Made by a program: the position numbers and the translations under genes
Shown: piece by piece, positions 44,501 through 50,434 of the stretch
Layout: each line of letters begins with the position of its first letter
How positions within the stretch are numbered: the stretch's first letter is position 1
Notes under the pieces: generated by a model
Databases searched by the model: none
What the model was told of the DNA's origin: nothing
The model's input: the letters and a program-made list of their open reading frames with translations, nothing else
Assembly: GCA_021413865.1 (NCBI GenBank)
Contig: JAIOPN010000005.1
Coordinates: 1 to 64,000, forward strand
Direction of reading: 5' to 3'
Source of the DNA: Planctomycetota bacterium
Lineage (GTDB): Bacteria > Planctomycetota > Phycisphaerae > Phycisphaerales > Phycisphaeraceae
Length of the DNA: 64,000 bases

Positions 44501-44738
44501 CAAGATCCAGAGCATCGTGGTCATCCGCAGGAACTCGGGCGACTTCCCCGCCGACATGGACGTCACGCTCGGCGGCACCGACCCGGTTCACTCGATCTAC
44601 GACCGCTCGGGCCTCCGCTCCACGCTCCGCAACCCGGCCCTGCTCGACAGCGCCCCGGCGAACGGAGACGCCTTCGGCACGGTGCTCGACGGCGACAACG
44701 ACGGCGTCGAGGGCGGCAACGCCACGTTCACCGTCTGA
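32502..44738 (+). CDS. Giant LEPR-XLL surface protein with propeller and beta-solenoid repeats
   Basis: A 4078-residue protein. The N-terminus is very basic (MAKRKRKRVSKTSARR), then LEPRTLL at 27-33, the LEPR-XLL motif of large planctomycete surface proteins; no hydrophobic signal helix is seen. Residues about 165-1200 contain propeller-like repeats (AIAFNNAGQLYIM, IAFDAAGNLFGQD). About 1312-1450 is a pre-peptidase C-terminal-like beta-sandwich (DTFDGAQRVG ... GEYRFATGAYIYD). About 1450-3020 and 3545-3920 are beta-solenoid-like repeats rich in G, N, I, T (SLTVGGNLSGNITV). About 3020-3545 is again propeller-like. The end (3923-4078) has an Ig-like fold with VRLVFSEQLN and a Ca-type DGDNDG. The start has GGGAG 8 bp upstream. 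Probably an extracellular adhesin or envelope protein. Confidence 0.9.
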   Translation: MAKRKRKRVSKTSARRPIHRPVDFQPLEPRTLLTTIFGGETFWYLDADQHTIQITVSGDAVVELIAGDVDTSTGGGAGSLIIGDIPGLITSSPFPGRTNAKLFGGLGGADGIRVLGTTPISDPEFAPGSIPRPNGGSAQINLDSLATSTVSGQSYSLNVADLALTQGTRRYVQLVSVNNNPDSVNAGHATVVANLQQATLSEDSVAQLDLSLNNVQDVSIDPTDGLMYVINSEAGGSRLYTVDRESGTVVSRGVITNTSTGKALTDVQAIAFNNAGQLYIMTGDYDGDPAADASGGTLTPASGQSPNTDPAIVIVNKNNGQFANSDAQPIVIDNNKTALAYTAMAFHPTQQTFYAVATDTVEATGVRRSTLHVFTPTTPGNTISPEVRGQIFSADLPVAVDGIAFTRSVDNTVALIGMDNSQSSDTGVLNSRLIAIPLGSVAGGNISVAALSEAGSVVTSRGLASYTVPGDTRPLLFTVAPNQTDIVSVIRGSAVTLPTDKVVGTSNVTRSGAAAFKPVVGSASDDMLYFVAESKNGVNNIDQLYYVDVNAGNRSQIQNSLTSIPGTLGESGGTPRNITALAWDKIGNDATLYAYDAESGKIGSATQAALDVSSNNINFVNAVTIRGTTVTNITGLAFVDENPIAAETQIWATQAGDSAPAGTTGDTGGPPQLLRVNLSTGAALQLGSLPEPLNTGPAGGTAGADLQGLTWNPTVINPFTGKPGALMAVDATSDHLVLLDARFRFPASDLFNIYVSQSSSDTDIQIAEKLVNAQGQPLVPFTGSIGAVNQTVIAVPRLVPEPIQPVSAALNTGTVLIGARTDTGDPKTSDIPVTVTGSSQSIGTRPSNLTGGSIYAGLTIGKSILEYASSAASLSSRTLDGTGNTITNVRHLAISRQDTMVALDEDGLGTNRQTLPGNASQIVTIDPDSGESTHVVTTSYNSNPLSGGGGMAYGDANFDGTQELYAVFSIGGQLSLGTLDSDTGVFTPVPGVDLSAFLGNTNAVSSMAFSPGAGSVAGTQGLYLLVNDGFGDQRLYEVTYTVDGDGVINSVLGAAALPSFTSAGSIVLGSIAFDAAGNLFGQDTRGGRLVSINKATGDLAATLITEAGSLRATVGAIAYDSTTDRFYAVDNALGAASSQVRGSGSGVLMKFVGTTSDSARGQNIGEFAVGGTIMGKVDASGSVGLFYAGWILTGNGQGQLLSATSPTVPQNFKVAGDLDQLVTQGTIGSDNVMDDARFILDYYTGFDMQIGGRLGGMITNGGFIGRVSVANAPLPAYVPERTVPYREYESHTFTIFADSPNAVFERSGLFAQDEFLNDTFDGAQRVGSIRPSTPGGSSTVVIQGTLQDQSRTGEMSDYYAVALQAGQKITAHIESFNPFVSLSLGVFDPEGRLVATDQNFGDGGDGTTFSFVADRPGEYRFATGAYIYDLTNDPPDEPFTPTTSDAPYEITIQNVGDIALGGIVVHENMLGVFSSSMVNVERGDLGGITVSKKLFAMGSVGGLSDGDLSLNPRIRTQQGSIRSVVAGQIATENDNYRGRNDIVVIDAGWDIGLVSTRTDLGGSGTGVVGTSGDAGVVLRSGHNVQTIDIAGQLLTDLQAKGALGVLRAKSMDSELVPSTIAVNSDSIGNDGKIDLISVDGDFGVIGVGGPQITTGPGGNVRYIEVGGELYQDSFFNSSQNSTIQVPAGQSFNFRDDSGGTIAISPTGQTPNPDYDSTVTGSSPTIPASLLIQPYNIRGSGGSVLVSIVATGSVSIRGNTLGNGGPVEIAKIQIDNANGAPVTLDTNGVPVQTAAANGATTDVSVNIGGDGIGAVDVLNVIGANFSNINNASGGELAGVRATSIGSLISAGTLGLVKSSTGAVVGGFNVLDTGDIFPFRKQRTGIVAGNIISARAGMGLGNFLLTGVLGSLTANSDLVDVPGVFEGINAPVYTSWNILSVQIGEGIADSGTGDPSLAGLYAVGNIGPITNQGLGSDIYGNVVAEGDLTVQNVPFGNGPNDKFGVLGITLNDGAIINAEILSINLVDSRAFIGNRTIKGNIGNITLNGRGGIIGSFFDASNIGNVSNPSGFGILNSAFSGPANATFGNFTAGGYGFRFDVIHGGSFVGNITATGDGSVLSNTAFTPSVRTSEIDPANGTVATDLAKVLDGQPKIAGLIRDVAFVAVGNMGQITAYRIDSTIPDDPALRSYFNVGNQIAGIKTTSTIDGLNVTTGNLALFMTGGDVSNMDLVVAGQIKTISINGSLLNSSSITAAGPNGNIGTATITGDFAGVLSADGRIGSLTVGGNLSGNITVRATNLGIYGLESLVVGGSFTNGGLVINGSVGTIQTAGSLGQLGDRLVIDGDLGNLIVGTDLSISNTIMGLSLLVNGDVLNANIRGSITGDIAIHGRLTKLTINANSTSPSPDLIAGDMQVGRGIGQAVINNGDIGGDITSGQGIDKFTLTNGSLLDTSTITSSFADITAFTIVNGDLLGDLRAPNGDIVKLAITGSDIGGNSLISARNIKSITIEGSILSGATIVATNLLDVLKIGGSIAAGASVSAGHGTSVTVGGDMLGALSYGHAAAGTKVSVTGDLGGSTSINANTTLAVGGNVADGSTVLIGRNLDQFTVGGTVMGNVLVNGTGGKWTLGAADGAVVTTGSDLKSLEVKGAFNSSVLQVGSAPGDDGAFSSTTGGKDLNESSRMAILSSFKAASMDTSIVASGGDIGTAAVSGAMNNSSISSGLSLGSGALAAVIANGSLASPDSARFGNDRELFRGDIKSATIGGGMTGSFITAGVDAGEGGDFSNPTVLLSQSGQRPLGGGRSAIAKVSALLDSNSAVLADSGIKSNGATGTGTVNANITYDVATNGSLLGGVALQTLVGSAAKSSPLSYVLNNGSTVTITVTGNGSVALYDEAGADTDNIIDTLLLTGTDAKTTVKIVTSTPNTASIARILTGDDAGINNLTFDGAISGVSGGTGPSLWNDGAMTSLVFNELGADFNGVVGGDVKTLTLGTQGPGNLRILGQVAKMTIGSGSGNSLLDALGSYVGKGFNAITANSVGAVYAHANGKVYLLDPAVTNGVISTTDVIDGFSGDNLNLLAMDFGPSDTLYGVAAVFNQSPTVRVGAMASALSDLHLSGMAVSPSGDVYAIQHFDSDGDNTPDFDRLVRIERTTGGVINVGRVLGFFGETYLNNLTQLAFDDSGNLFALTNDIDGTGPTTGTGVAIGRLAITPDSNGFVRLSGPTSTNLPPRLLDAGGVLNDFRGLAVNSSGTIYAIRRNLLDTGDQLVTISTSGTVTAVGANSGAILLDVDGDGTGETATDIHGIGFDEAGDIVVLNHRNGQSELVGLRSADLNTPTKFLLLLGGSELSNGLDSFAIGRNGDFSTFAYDQTTPGGLFFTNSDEAVVTLGTIDISGGPSNGRFSTLLPLAQDANGTSLGGNIQGMAIGAAGPGNVFIATTDGRLIRFNSDGSFHSAPGAFTDSVSGAPVEISTIVYNDATGLLLGVDPILNRIVTINPDTASISSNTSAGALAVDATNLAFVPTTGQVITFDTDTEQFIALRGTSESALSGITANMISTLNITGASSARVVGTNGLGKVAVGNNFTGTLSTPYAVASFTTGNNFNGSLAAGDDVKSVKFGNDVGGNGIVTTRRSMGSVSQSGGTFSGKLEAITSNAITVKGEMTNAALLRIVQAASGLTVNGDLEGRVLIGSMAGKGLSFKGDIGSNAQLVIGDDLKSLAIKGSVEQGSLISIDGLLTKLTIKGTDSGLIYARLGMGTADMGAADSAAFIAGLDIQSLTVRGNATDTVFASGLWLGDDLRFNTSDDLITGGSIVKTLVKGNFQDSVLAAGVLPSASAGEFTPGVSDNRFFTGNANADRIDQVDSADAGGFISSKLTSLTIQGAAIGTDVTNGRIAAAVAADGLGAPPKVGEFLGALRLRPTDSPYADPAGPPRFLEATRTNDREVRLVFSEQLNTGSLVASADGNNDGLFDSPGDVIGSIALSSNGVNISDVTLFYSTEKTPEGKIQSIVVIRRNSGDFPADMDVTLGGTDPVHSIYDRSGLRSTLRNPALLDSAPANGDAFGTVLDGDNDGVEGGNATFTV

Positions 44739-44778
44739 CCACGCGTCTCGCCGTATCGAAAACCCATCCGCCCACTCA

Positions 44779-44812
44779 CCCGCGCGGCACGAGCCGCGCG
44801 GGTTTTTCTTTT
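44779..44812 (+). terminator. Strong rho-independent terminator after the giant gene
   Basis: A perfect 10-bp stem CCCGCGCGGC/GCCGCGCGGG with an ACGA loop is followed by TTTTTCTTTT. It lies 41 bp after the giant gene's stop codon. Confidence 0.9.
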
Positions 44813-44842
44813 CGCACTTCCCGTAAGGCGCATGCACCCTTC

Positions 44843-46450
44843 TCAATCCGCCGCGTTGAGAATGCTCATCGCCACCGCCTCGGCGACCCTAATGCCGTCA
44901 ATCCCCGCCGAGAGGATGCCCCCGGCGTAGCCCGCCCCCTCGCCGGCGGGATAAAGCCCCCGCGTGTTGCGGCTCTGGAAATGTTCGTCGCGCGTGATGC
45001 TGATCGGTGACGAGGTCCGCGTCTCCACGCCGGTCAACACCGCGTCGTGCATCGCGAACCCCTTGATCTGCCGGTCGAATACCGGCAGGGCCTCGCGGAT
45101 CGCCTCGATGGCGTAATCCGGCAGGCAGGAACTCAGGTCGCCCAGGCGGACGCCCGGCGCGTACGACGGCCGCACCGCCCCCAGCGCCGTTGAAGGCCGG
45201 CCCGCGAGAAAATCACCCACGAGCTGCGCCGGCGCGTCGTATGTCCCGCCGCCCGCCTCGAACGCTCTGCCTTCCCACTGCCGCTGGAACGCCACACCCG
45301 CCAGCGGGTGGCCCGGGTAGTCGGCGGGCGTGACGCCCACGACGATCCCGCCGTTGGCGTTGCGCTCGTTGCGGGAGTACTGGCTCATGCCGTTGGTCAC
45401 GACCCGGCCCGGCTCCGACGCGGCGGCCACCACCGTGCCGCCCGGGCACATGCAGAAGCTGTAAACGGACCGGCCGTTGCGGCAGTGGTGGACCAGCTTG
45501 TAGTCGGCCGCGCCCAGCAGCGGGTTGCCCGCGTCGCGCCCCAGCCGGCAGCGGTCGATCATCGCCTGCGGGTGCTCGATGCGGAAGCCCACGGAGAACG
45601 GCTTGGGCTCCATGTAAACACCGCGGGCGTGGAGCATCTCGAACGTGTCCCGCGCGCTGTGGCCCACCGCCAACACGACGTGGGCCGCCGCGATCTTCTC
45701 GCCGCCCGCGAGCACCACGCCGCGCACCCGCCCGTCGTGGATGTCGATGTCTTCCACCCTGCACCCGAACCGCACCTCGCCGCCCAGAGCCGTGAGCGTG
45801 GCCCGCATCGTCTCGACGATGCCGACCAGACGGAACGTGCCGATGTGCGGCTTGCTCACGTAGAGGATTTCCGGCGGGGCGCCGGCCTTCACAAACTCAT
45901 CGAGGACCTTACGCCCCAGGTGGCGCGGGTCCTTGACCTGGCTGTAGAGCTTGCCGTCGGAGAACGTGCCCGCGCCCCCCTCGCCAAACTGTACGTTCGA
46001 CTCCGGGTGCAGTTTGTGGTTCCGCCAGAGGTCCCACGTGTCCTGTGTGCGTTCGCGGACCGCCTTGCCGCGCTCCAGCAGGATCGGCCGGAAGCCCATC
46101 TGCGCCAGGAGCAGGCCCGCGAAGATGCCGCACGGCCCGGTGCCGATCACGACAGGCCTCTGAAACGGCCCGGTCGGCGCGTGAGCCACGGGGTGGTAAG
46201 ACATGTCCGGCGTCGGGGTGATGTTGCGCGGGTTCTTCAGCCCCTTGAGCGTCGCGGCCTCGTCAAGCAGTTCCACGTCCAGCGTGTAGATGAACCAGGT
46301 CGGTCCGGGCCTGCGAGCGTCCACGCCGCGGCGGTGGATCGTGTAGCGCACCAGTTGGTCCGCCTTGATCCCAAGCCGTTTTAGGATCGCGCTCGCGATC
46401 TCCTCCTGGCGGTGGTCGAGCGGGAGCTTGATTTCGGTCAATCGCAGCAA
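44843..46450 (-). CDS. FAD-dependent dehydrogenase (COG2509-like)
   Basis: A 535-residue flavoprotein. A small N-terminal domain (1-95) precedes a Rossmann FAD site VVIGTGPCGIFAGLLLAQMG (GxGxxG at 103-108) and FGEGGAGTFSDGKLYSQV, a strong signature of this family. A C-terminal GLYPAGEGAGYAGGILSAGIDGIRVAEA closes the FAD domain. Members are uncharacterised dehydrogenases resembling HI0933/GidA-type flavoproteins; the substrate is unknown. The long N-terminal domain with KRLGIKADQLVRYTIHRRGVDAR is typical of the family. It is convergent with the giant gene's terminator and 15 bp downstream of the next minus-strand gene. Confidence 0.9.
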   Translation of the reverse strand: MLRLTEIKLPLDHRQEEIASAILKRLGIKADQLVRYTIHRRGVDARRPGPTWFIYTLDVELLDEAATLKGLKNPRNITPTPDMSYHPVAHAPTGPFQRPVVIGTGPCGIFAGLLLAQMGFRPILLERGKAVRERTQDTWDLWRNHKLHPESNVQFGEGGAGTFSDGKLYSQVKDPRHLGRKVLDEFVKAGAPPEILYVSKPHIGTFRLVGIVETMRATLTALGGEVRFGCRVEDIDIHDGRVRGVVLAGGEKIAAAHVVLAVGHSARDTFEMLHARGVYMEPKPFSVGFRIEHPQAMIDRCRLGRDAGNPLLGAADYKLVHHCRNGRSVYSFCMCPGGTVVAAASEPGRVVTNGMSQYSRNERNANGGIVVGVTPADYPGHPLAGVAFQRQWEGRAFEAGGGTYDAPAQLVGDFLAGRPSTALGAVRPSYAPGVRLGDLSSCLPDYAIEAIREALPVFDRQIKGFAMHDAVLTGVETRTSSPISITRDEHFQSRNTRGLYPAGEGAGYAGGILSAGIDGIRVAEAVAMSILNAAD

Positions 46451-46465
46451 GCGCGTCGTCCTGGA

Positions 46466-47104
46466 TCAGCCGTTGTCGATGAGCTGATAAAACCCCCGGC
46501 CCGCGGGCTTGAGCTTGCCCTGCCGGACGAGCTCTTCCCAGATCGCAGCGGGGTATTGGTTGGGCGGGGTGATGGCGAAGATGCCCGAGCCCTTGCCCGA
46601 GGAGAGCGGGTTGCGGCCCAGCTTGGATTCCTCATCGAGCTTGGTGAGCTTGATGCGTTTCTTGAAAGACTTGAGCGCCGACTTGAGCTCGTCGGGCGTG
46701 AAGGTCCTGGGAGCGCCGGGCGTGGCCGTGGGCGATGCGGCTGATGCGGCCGGTGCGGGAGCCGGCGCCGGCGCGGCCGTTGGAGCGGGGGCCGGCGATG
46801 CAGCGGGCGTCGGTTTGCTGGCGGCGGGCGGTGTCGTACCGGGCTTGCGGGCCGTCATCTCGGCCACGAGACGCGCCAGTTGCTTCACGTCCTGGTCCGC
46901 GAGCACACGCTCCATCTGTGCGGCCGGCGGGTTGAGTTTCTTGAGGTGAAGCTCGACGGTGCGCCAGAGCTTGTCTTTCTTGGGCCCCGGCTCGGCGAGA
47001 TAGATCTCGGTCACCAGTTCCTGCACGCGCTGCAGGGCGGTGCTGTCGAGGTTGTCGTAGTACCGGCCGACGATCTTCTGCTGCTGGTCTGAGAGGTTGG
47101 CCAT
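46466..47104 (-). CDS. Small basic protein with Ala/Pro-rich linker, unknown function
   Basis: A 212-residue soluble protein in three parts: a helical N-terminus (MANLSDQQQKIVGRYYDNLD..., 1-85), an Ala/Pro low-complexity linker (about 86-130, PAPAPTAAPAPAPAP) and a C-terminal domain (about 133-212) with FTPDELKSALKSFKKRIKLTKLDEES and NQYPAAIWEELVRQGKLKPAGRGFYQLI, the latter like a winged-helix-type strand-helix ending. No database family was recognised. The frame is open to 47182 but MANLSDQQQ at 47104 follows GCGGAGCG-type sequence and is preferred. It lies between the lyase and dehydrogenase genes on the same strand. Confidence 0.75.
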   Translation of the reverse strand: MANLSDQQQKIVGRYYDNLDSTALQRVQELVTEIYLAEPGPKKDKLWRTVELHLKKLNPPAAQMERVLADQDVKQLARLVAEMTARKPGTTPPAASKPTPAASPAPAPTAAPAPAPAPAASAASPTATPGAPRTFTPDELKSALKSFKKRIKLTKLDEESKLGRNPLSSGKGSGIFAITPPNQYPAAIWEELVRQGKLKPAGRGFYQLIDNG

Positions 47105-47181
47105 GTCGGCGCTCCTGCGGGTCGTGGTGAACGGGCGTCCGTGCAGTCTAACCCACGTCACGGCGATTGGCTGTGCCGCCA

Positions 47182-49353
47182 TCAGCCCCGCTTCACCACC
47201 CCGCGCATCGGGAGCGTCCAGCGGTGTGCCTGCCCCGCGAGACGTACTTCAACCATAGCATCGGTCCCCGCCGAGCCCGTCACCGCCCCGCCTTCCACCG
47301 CCGTGCCGAAACCCCAGATCGACACGAACAGCGCCGAAGCGGTTGTGCTGCGCACGATCAGGCTCGTGCGTGGCTGGGGCGGAGCGATGTCGCCGATGGG
47401 CGTACGGCCGTCAACCTCCGGGTCGGCGGCGATGATCAGCCGTGCGTCCGGCGCGCCGCCAAGCCAGATCACCCCGCGCGCCGGCGAAGAGCCGAGCGTG
47501 AACGGCACGGTGACCCAGCCCGTCTTCTGCGGGTGCATTCTTGCATCCGTGAGGTGGCGATACCCCAGGTTCTGCCCCAGGTCGATCGGCTCTGAACCCG
47601 CCACTTCTGTGAACGTGCCGTGGCAGTGCATCGCCCAGTCCAGGAGGCGCGGCTTCTCCGCCGTCACGCGGTACACGTCCAGCACGTAGTCGCGCGTCAG
47701 CACGGCGGTGCGGTCGAGCTTCACGCCGGGGTACACGTTGTCGTTGCTCGCCCTCGCCGCTTTGAAGTCGGCCCCGGGCTGGAAGAGTTCAAGCACGCCG
47801 TCTGAGATCGTGTCACGCCAGTGGTCGCACTCCCAGAGCGACTCGGTCTTGAAATCGAAGGGGAACATCGGCTGCTGATCGACGGTAACGGTGTTGTGCG
47901 CGATGGTGGAGCGGACCCACGTGAGGTGTCGCGGCTCGTCGTAGCCGCGGCTGTAGATGTGCGGCGCGTTGGTGGCGCGAAGCCCCAGGGCGTGGATGTC
48001 CAGGTGCAGCGCGGCGGGCGAGCGGTGCCCCGCCCAGTGCGGGCCCCAGTAGAGATAGGCACCGAGCGAGTTCACATCGAGGGGGTCGCTGCGCAGCACC
48101 GCCGACCCGTGGACGGGAAACAGCGAACAGCCCCCTTTATGTTTCCCGACCAGCGAAAAGTCGCGGTCCTTGTCGAACGGATTTTCTCCGGCCGGGAAAT
48201 CACGCCCCTCGAAGCGGACGAACTCCACGTCGGCGTGTCCGTCGGTGAACCAGACCGGAACCGGCCCGTCGGCGGTCGCGGGTTTGCCGCCGTTGATGTG
48301 GTTCAGCGTCCAGGCGTAGCGCGGCTCGCCGTACACCTCGAACGCCTTGTTGAAGATGCGCCACCACGCGAAGGTGCCGCGCAGGTTGCCCAGCACCTGG
48401 TCGTGGAGCAGCGTGTAGTCGCCATTGGGGAACGCCTGGTAGATGAGCGCGTCGAAGGCGGCGGGCAGCGTCTTGTTCCCCTTGGGCCCCCACCCGCGGT
48501 GCTCGTCGAAGCCGTCGTCCTGCATCAGCGAGGGCCATTCGCGCCGCCAGAGATCAACGCCCATGTTCTCCATGATGGTGAAGCACTCGGCGACCATCAT
48601 CAGCACGAGCATGTGATAGCCCGGCGTGCCCTCCCACTGCATGCCGTCGGCCAGGAAGTCGTGGCGGAGCAGGTGGATCAGGCCATACCGCCACGCGCCG
48701 CCGCGCTTGTAGCCGTAGAAGACGTCGTGGATCAGTTGGCGATTGCTCAGCGCCGAGGCGATGGACAACTGCCCGACCATGCCCATGGAGTTGTGGTTGT
48801 TGCAGGTTCGGTGATCACCGATCTCGAGGGCCCCGTTGAGTGTCCAGAGCATGTCGCGGAAGGCGTTGTCGTCGGCGGGCTCGAGGCCGGACGCGGCAAG
48901 CAGGTCGTAGGCGCAGGCGGCGTACCCCGCCTCGTGGTGCTCGTGCCCGGTCCACTTGGCCGTGATCGAGGCGACCTGCGCGGCGAGGCGCAGGGCCTGG
49001 GTGGCGCGGAGGCTGTGGCGCGTGTCGTCGGTGAGCGTCCACGCCAGCGCGTTGCGGAACGCGGTGCGTAGCCATGGCATGAGCGACCCGCCGCCCCAGT
49101 CCGGCGGGCCGTCGGGCGGACGGAGCGGCGGGAGCTCTTCTTCGAGCTTGCACGAGACAATGAGCCGATCGAAGCAGTGTTTGTCCACCTTGCCGCCTGC
49201 GGCGACCCGCTTGCGGGCGCGCTGGATGTGCGCCGCGGTGGTGAAGACGCGGGGCGCCGGCGGCAGGTTCACGGGCATGACTTTGAACGGGTCGTAGTCC
49301 ACGCGTGCCAGCAGGTCCGGGTGGGCGCGCGGCGTAATCGGGTCGGGGTACAT
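47182..49353 (-). CDS. Heparinase II/III-like polysaccharide lyase
   Basis: A 723-residue protein. An alpha/alpha-toroid region (about 60-400) carries CNNHNSMGMVG and EGTPGYHMLVL, which supply the Asn and Tyr of the lyase site. It is followed by a beta-sandwich with WVRSTIAHNTVTVDQQ, the conserved His motif of heparinase II/III domains. Such enzymes cleave uronic acid-containing polysaccharides by beta-elimination; alginate, heparin-like or other uronates are possible. No signal peptide is visible at the N-terminus, which is unusual for a lyase acting on polymers and would fit cytoplasmic oligosaccharide cleavage. No SusC/D, sulfatase or sugar-transport gene is adjacent. Start ATG at 49353. 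Confidence 0.85.
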   Translation of the reverse strand: MYPDPITPRAHPDLLARVDYDPFKVMPVNLPPAPRVFTTAAHIQRARKRVAAGGKVDKHCFDRLIVSCKLEEELPPLRPPDGPPDWGGGSLMPWLRTAFRNALAWTLTDDTRHSLRATQALRLAAQVASITAKWTGHEHHEAGYAACAYDLLAASGLEPADDNAFRDMLWTLNGALEIGDHRTCNNHNSMGMVGQLSIASALSNRQLIHDVFYGYKRGGAWRYGLIHLLRHDFLADGMQWEGTPGYHMLVLMMVAECFTIMENMGVDLWRREWPSLMQDDGFDEHRGWGPKGNKTLPAAFDALIYQAFPNGDYTLLHDQVLGNLRGTFAWWRIFNKAFEVYGEPRYAWTLNHINGGKPATADGPVPVWFTDGHADVEFVRFEGRDFPAGENPFDKDRDFSLVGKHKGGCSLFPVHGSAVLRSDPLDVNSLGAYLYWGPHWAGHRSPAALHLDIHALGLRATNAPHIYSRGYDEPRHLTWVRSTIAHNTVTVDQQPMFPFDFKTESLWECDHWRDTISDGVLELFQPGADFKAARASNDNVYPGVKLDRTAVLTRDYVLDVYRVTAEKPRLLDWAMHCHGTFTEVAGSEPIDLGQNLGYRHLTDARMHPQKTGWVTVPFTLGSSPARGVIWLGGAPDARLIIAADPEVDGRTPIGDIAPPQPRTSLIVRSTTASALFVSIWGFGTAVEGGAVTGSAGTDAMVEVRLAGQAHRWTLPMRGVVKRG

Positions 49354-49385
49354 GGCGGTCTCGTGTGGGAAGAAGAATGAGGGAA

Positions 49386-49459
49386 TGCACCCGGGAGGAG
49401 TCGAACCTCCAACATTCAGATCCGAAGTCTGACGCTCTATCCAATTGAGCTACGGGTGC
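49386..49459 (-). tRNA. tRNA-Arg (anticodon UCG)
   Basis: A 74-nt cloverleaf on the minus strand: acceptor GCACCCG/CGGGTGC, D arm GCTC...GAGC, anticodon arm TCAGA-CTTCGGA-TCTGA with anticodon TCG (49423-49425), and T arm GGAGG-TTCGACT-CCTCC. The discriminator is A. CCA is not encoded. It decodes CGN-type arginine codons (CGA by standard pairing). Confidence 0.95.
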
Positions 49460-49753
49460 GTCTGCCGCGCGGGGCAGGGCGGAACGGGATTGTCGAACTA
49501 TCCCCCTCCCGGGTCAACAGGCGGGATCGGCGTTATGCGGACCCGGCTTGCGGGTTATTGAGCCTCTCGCTCCCACCGCCCAGGCCGCGGCAATGGTCCC
49601 CACCGCGTTACACGGCACGGGCGTCACACCACGCACCGGCGTCGGATACCGCAAGGTGAACCCAACCGTTACCACCCGCTTAAGTGGAACCTCCGCGCCG
49701 TCGATACTCACCATGCAATAGAACCGCATGCCGGATGCTTGCGGTGGAGAAAC
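49460..49753. other. Upstream region of the exopolysaccharide operon
   Basis: A 294-bp gap between tRNA-Arg and the first exopolysaccharide gene. No open frame with a ribosome-binding site and no clear promoter consensus was recognised; a promoter must lie here or within it if the operon is independently transcribed. Confidence 0.35.
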
Positions 49754-50422
49754 ATGGCCTTGAACGCACGAATCGCACGACAATCCGAGACGCACCCGCC
49801 CCGCCGCGAGGCGTTTGCGCGGCCAGCCCAGGGCACGTGGTACGCCCTGAGCAAGCGGGCGATCGACCTGCCCGCGGGGTTGGTCGGCCTGGTGATTGTC
49901 TCGCCGCTTCTGCTCATCTGCGCGGCGTGGATCAAGCTCGCCGACGGCGGCCCGGTGGTTTACACGCAGTGGCGTGTCGGCCGCGACGGCTGGCTTTTCC
50001 GCCTGTACAAGCTGCGCACGATGCGGCTCGACGCCGAGCGTGACGGCGGGGCCCGGTTCGCCAGTGAAAAAGACCCACGGCTGCTGCCCTGCGGCGGCTG
50101 GATGCGGCGCTGCCACGTCGATGAACTGCCGCAACTGTGGAACATCGTGCGTGGGCAGATGAGCCTGGTCGGCCCGCGCCCCGAGCGGCCGGAGATTTTC
50201 GAGCGCATGCGCGGCGCGCTGCCGGGGATGGAACGCCGCCTCGCCGCCACACCCGGCCTCACCGGGCTGGCGCAGGTGCGGCACGGCTACACGAACGACC
50301 TGGCGGGCATGCGCCGCAAGCTCGCCTATGACCTGCGTTACCTGCGTATCCGCGGCGTGTGGACGGACCTGCGCCTGATCCTGCAGACGCTCCCGTGCGT
50401 GTGGGACCGATCCGCTCTCTAA
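49754..50422 (+). CDS. Undecaprenyl-phosphate sugar phosphotransferase (bacterial sugar transferase)
   Basis: A 222-residue protein of the bacterial sugar transferase family (PF02397), which moves a sugar-1-phosphate from a nucleotide sugar to undecaprenyl phosphate at the start of polysaccharide assembly. It has one hydrophobic segment (about 38-62, DLPAGLVGLVIVSPLLLICAAW), then RLYKLRTMRLDAE, HVDELPQLWNIVRGQMSLVGPRPERPE and PGLTGLAQV, the signature blocks. It is the short form without the N-terminal multi-helix domain of WbaP. ATG 49754 follows GGTGGAG; a TTG at 49739 is a weaker alternative. It opens the exopolysaccharide operon, with the export gene starting 12 bp after its stop. Confidence 0.92.
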   Translation: MALNARIARQSETHPPRREAFARPAQGTWYALSKRAIDLPAGLVGLVIVSPLLLICAAWIKLADGGPVVYTQWRVGRDGWLFRLYKLRTMRLDAERDGGARFASEKDPRLLPCGGWMRRCHVDELPQLWNIVRGQMSLVGPRPERPEIFERMRGALPGMERRLAATPGLTGLAQVRHGYTNDLAGMRRKLAYDLRYLRIRGVWTDLRLILQTLPCVWDRSAL

Positions 50423-50434
50423 AGGAGACGACCC

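Noticed and set aside
49386-49753. Integrated element at tRNA-Arg
   Set aside because: No integrase gene, no duplicated tRNA 3' end and no composition shift were seen next to the tRNA.
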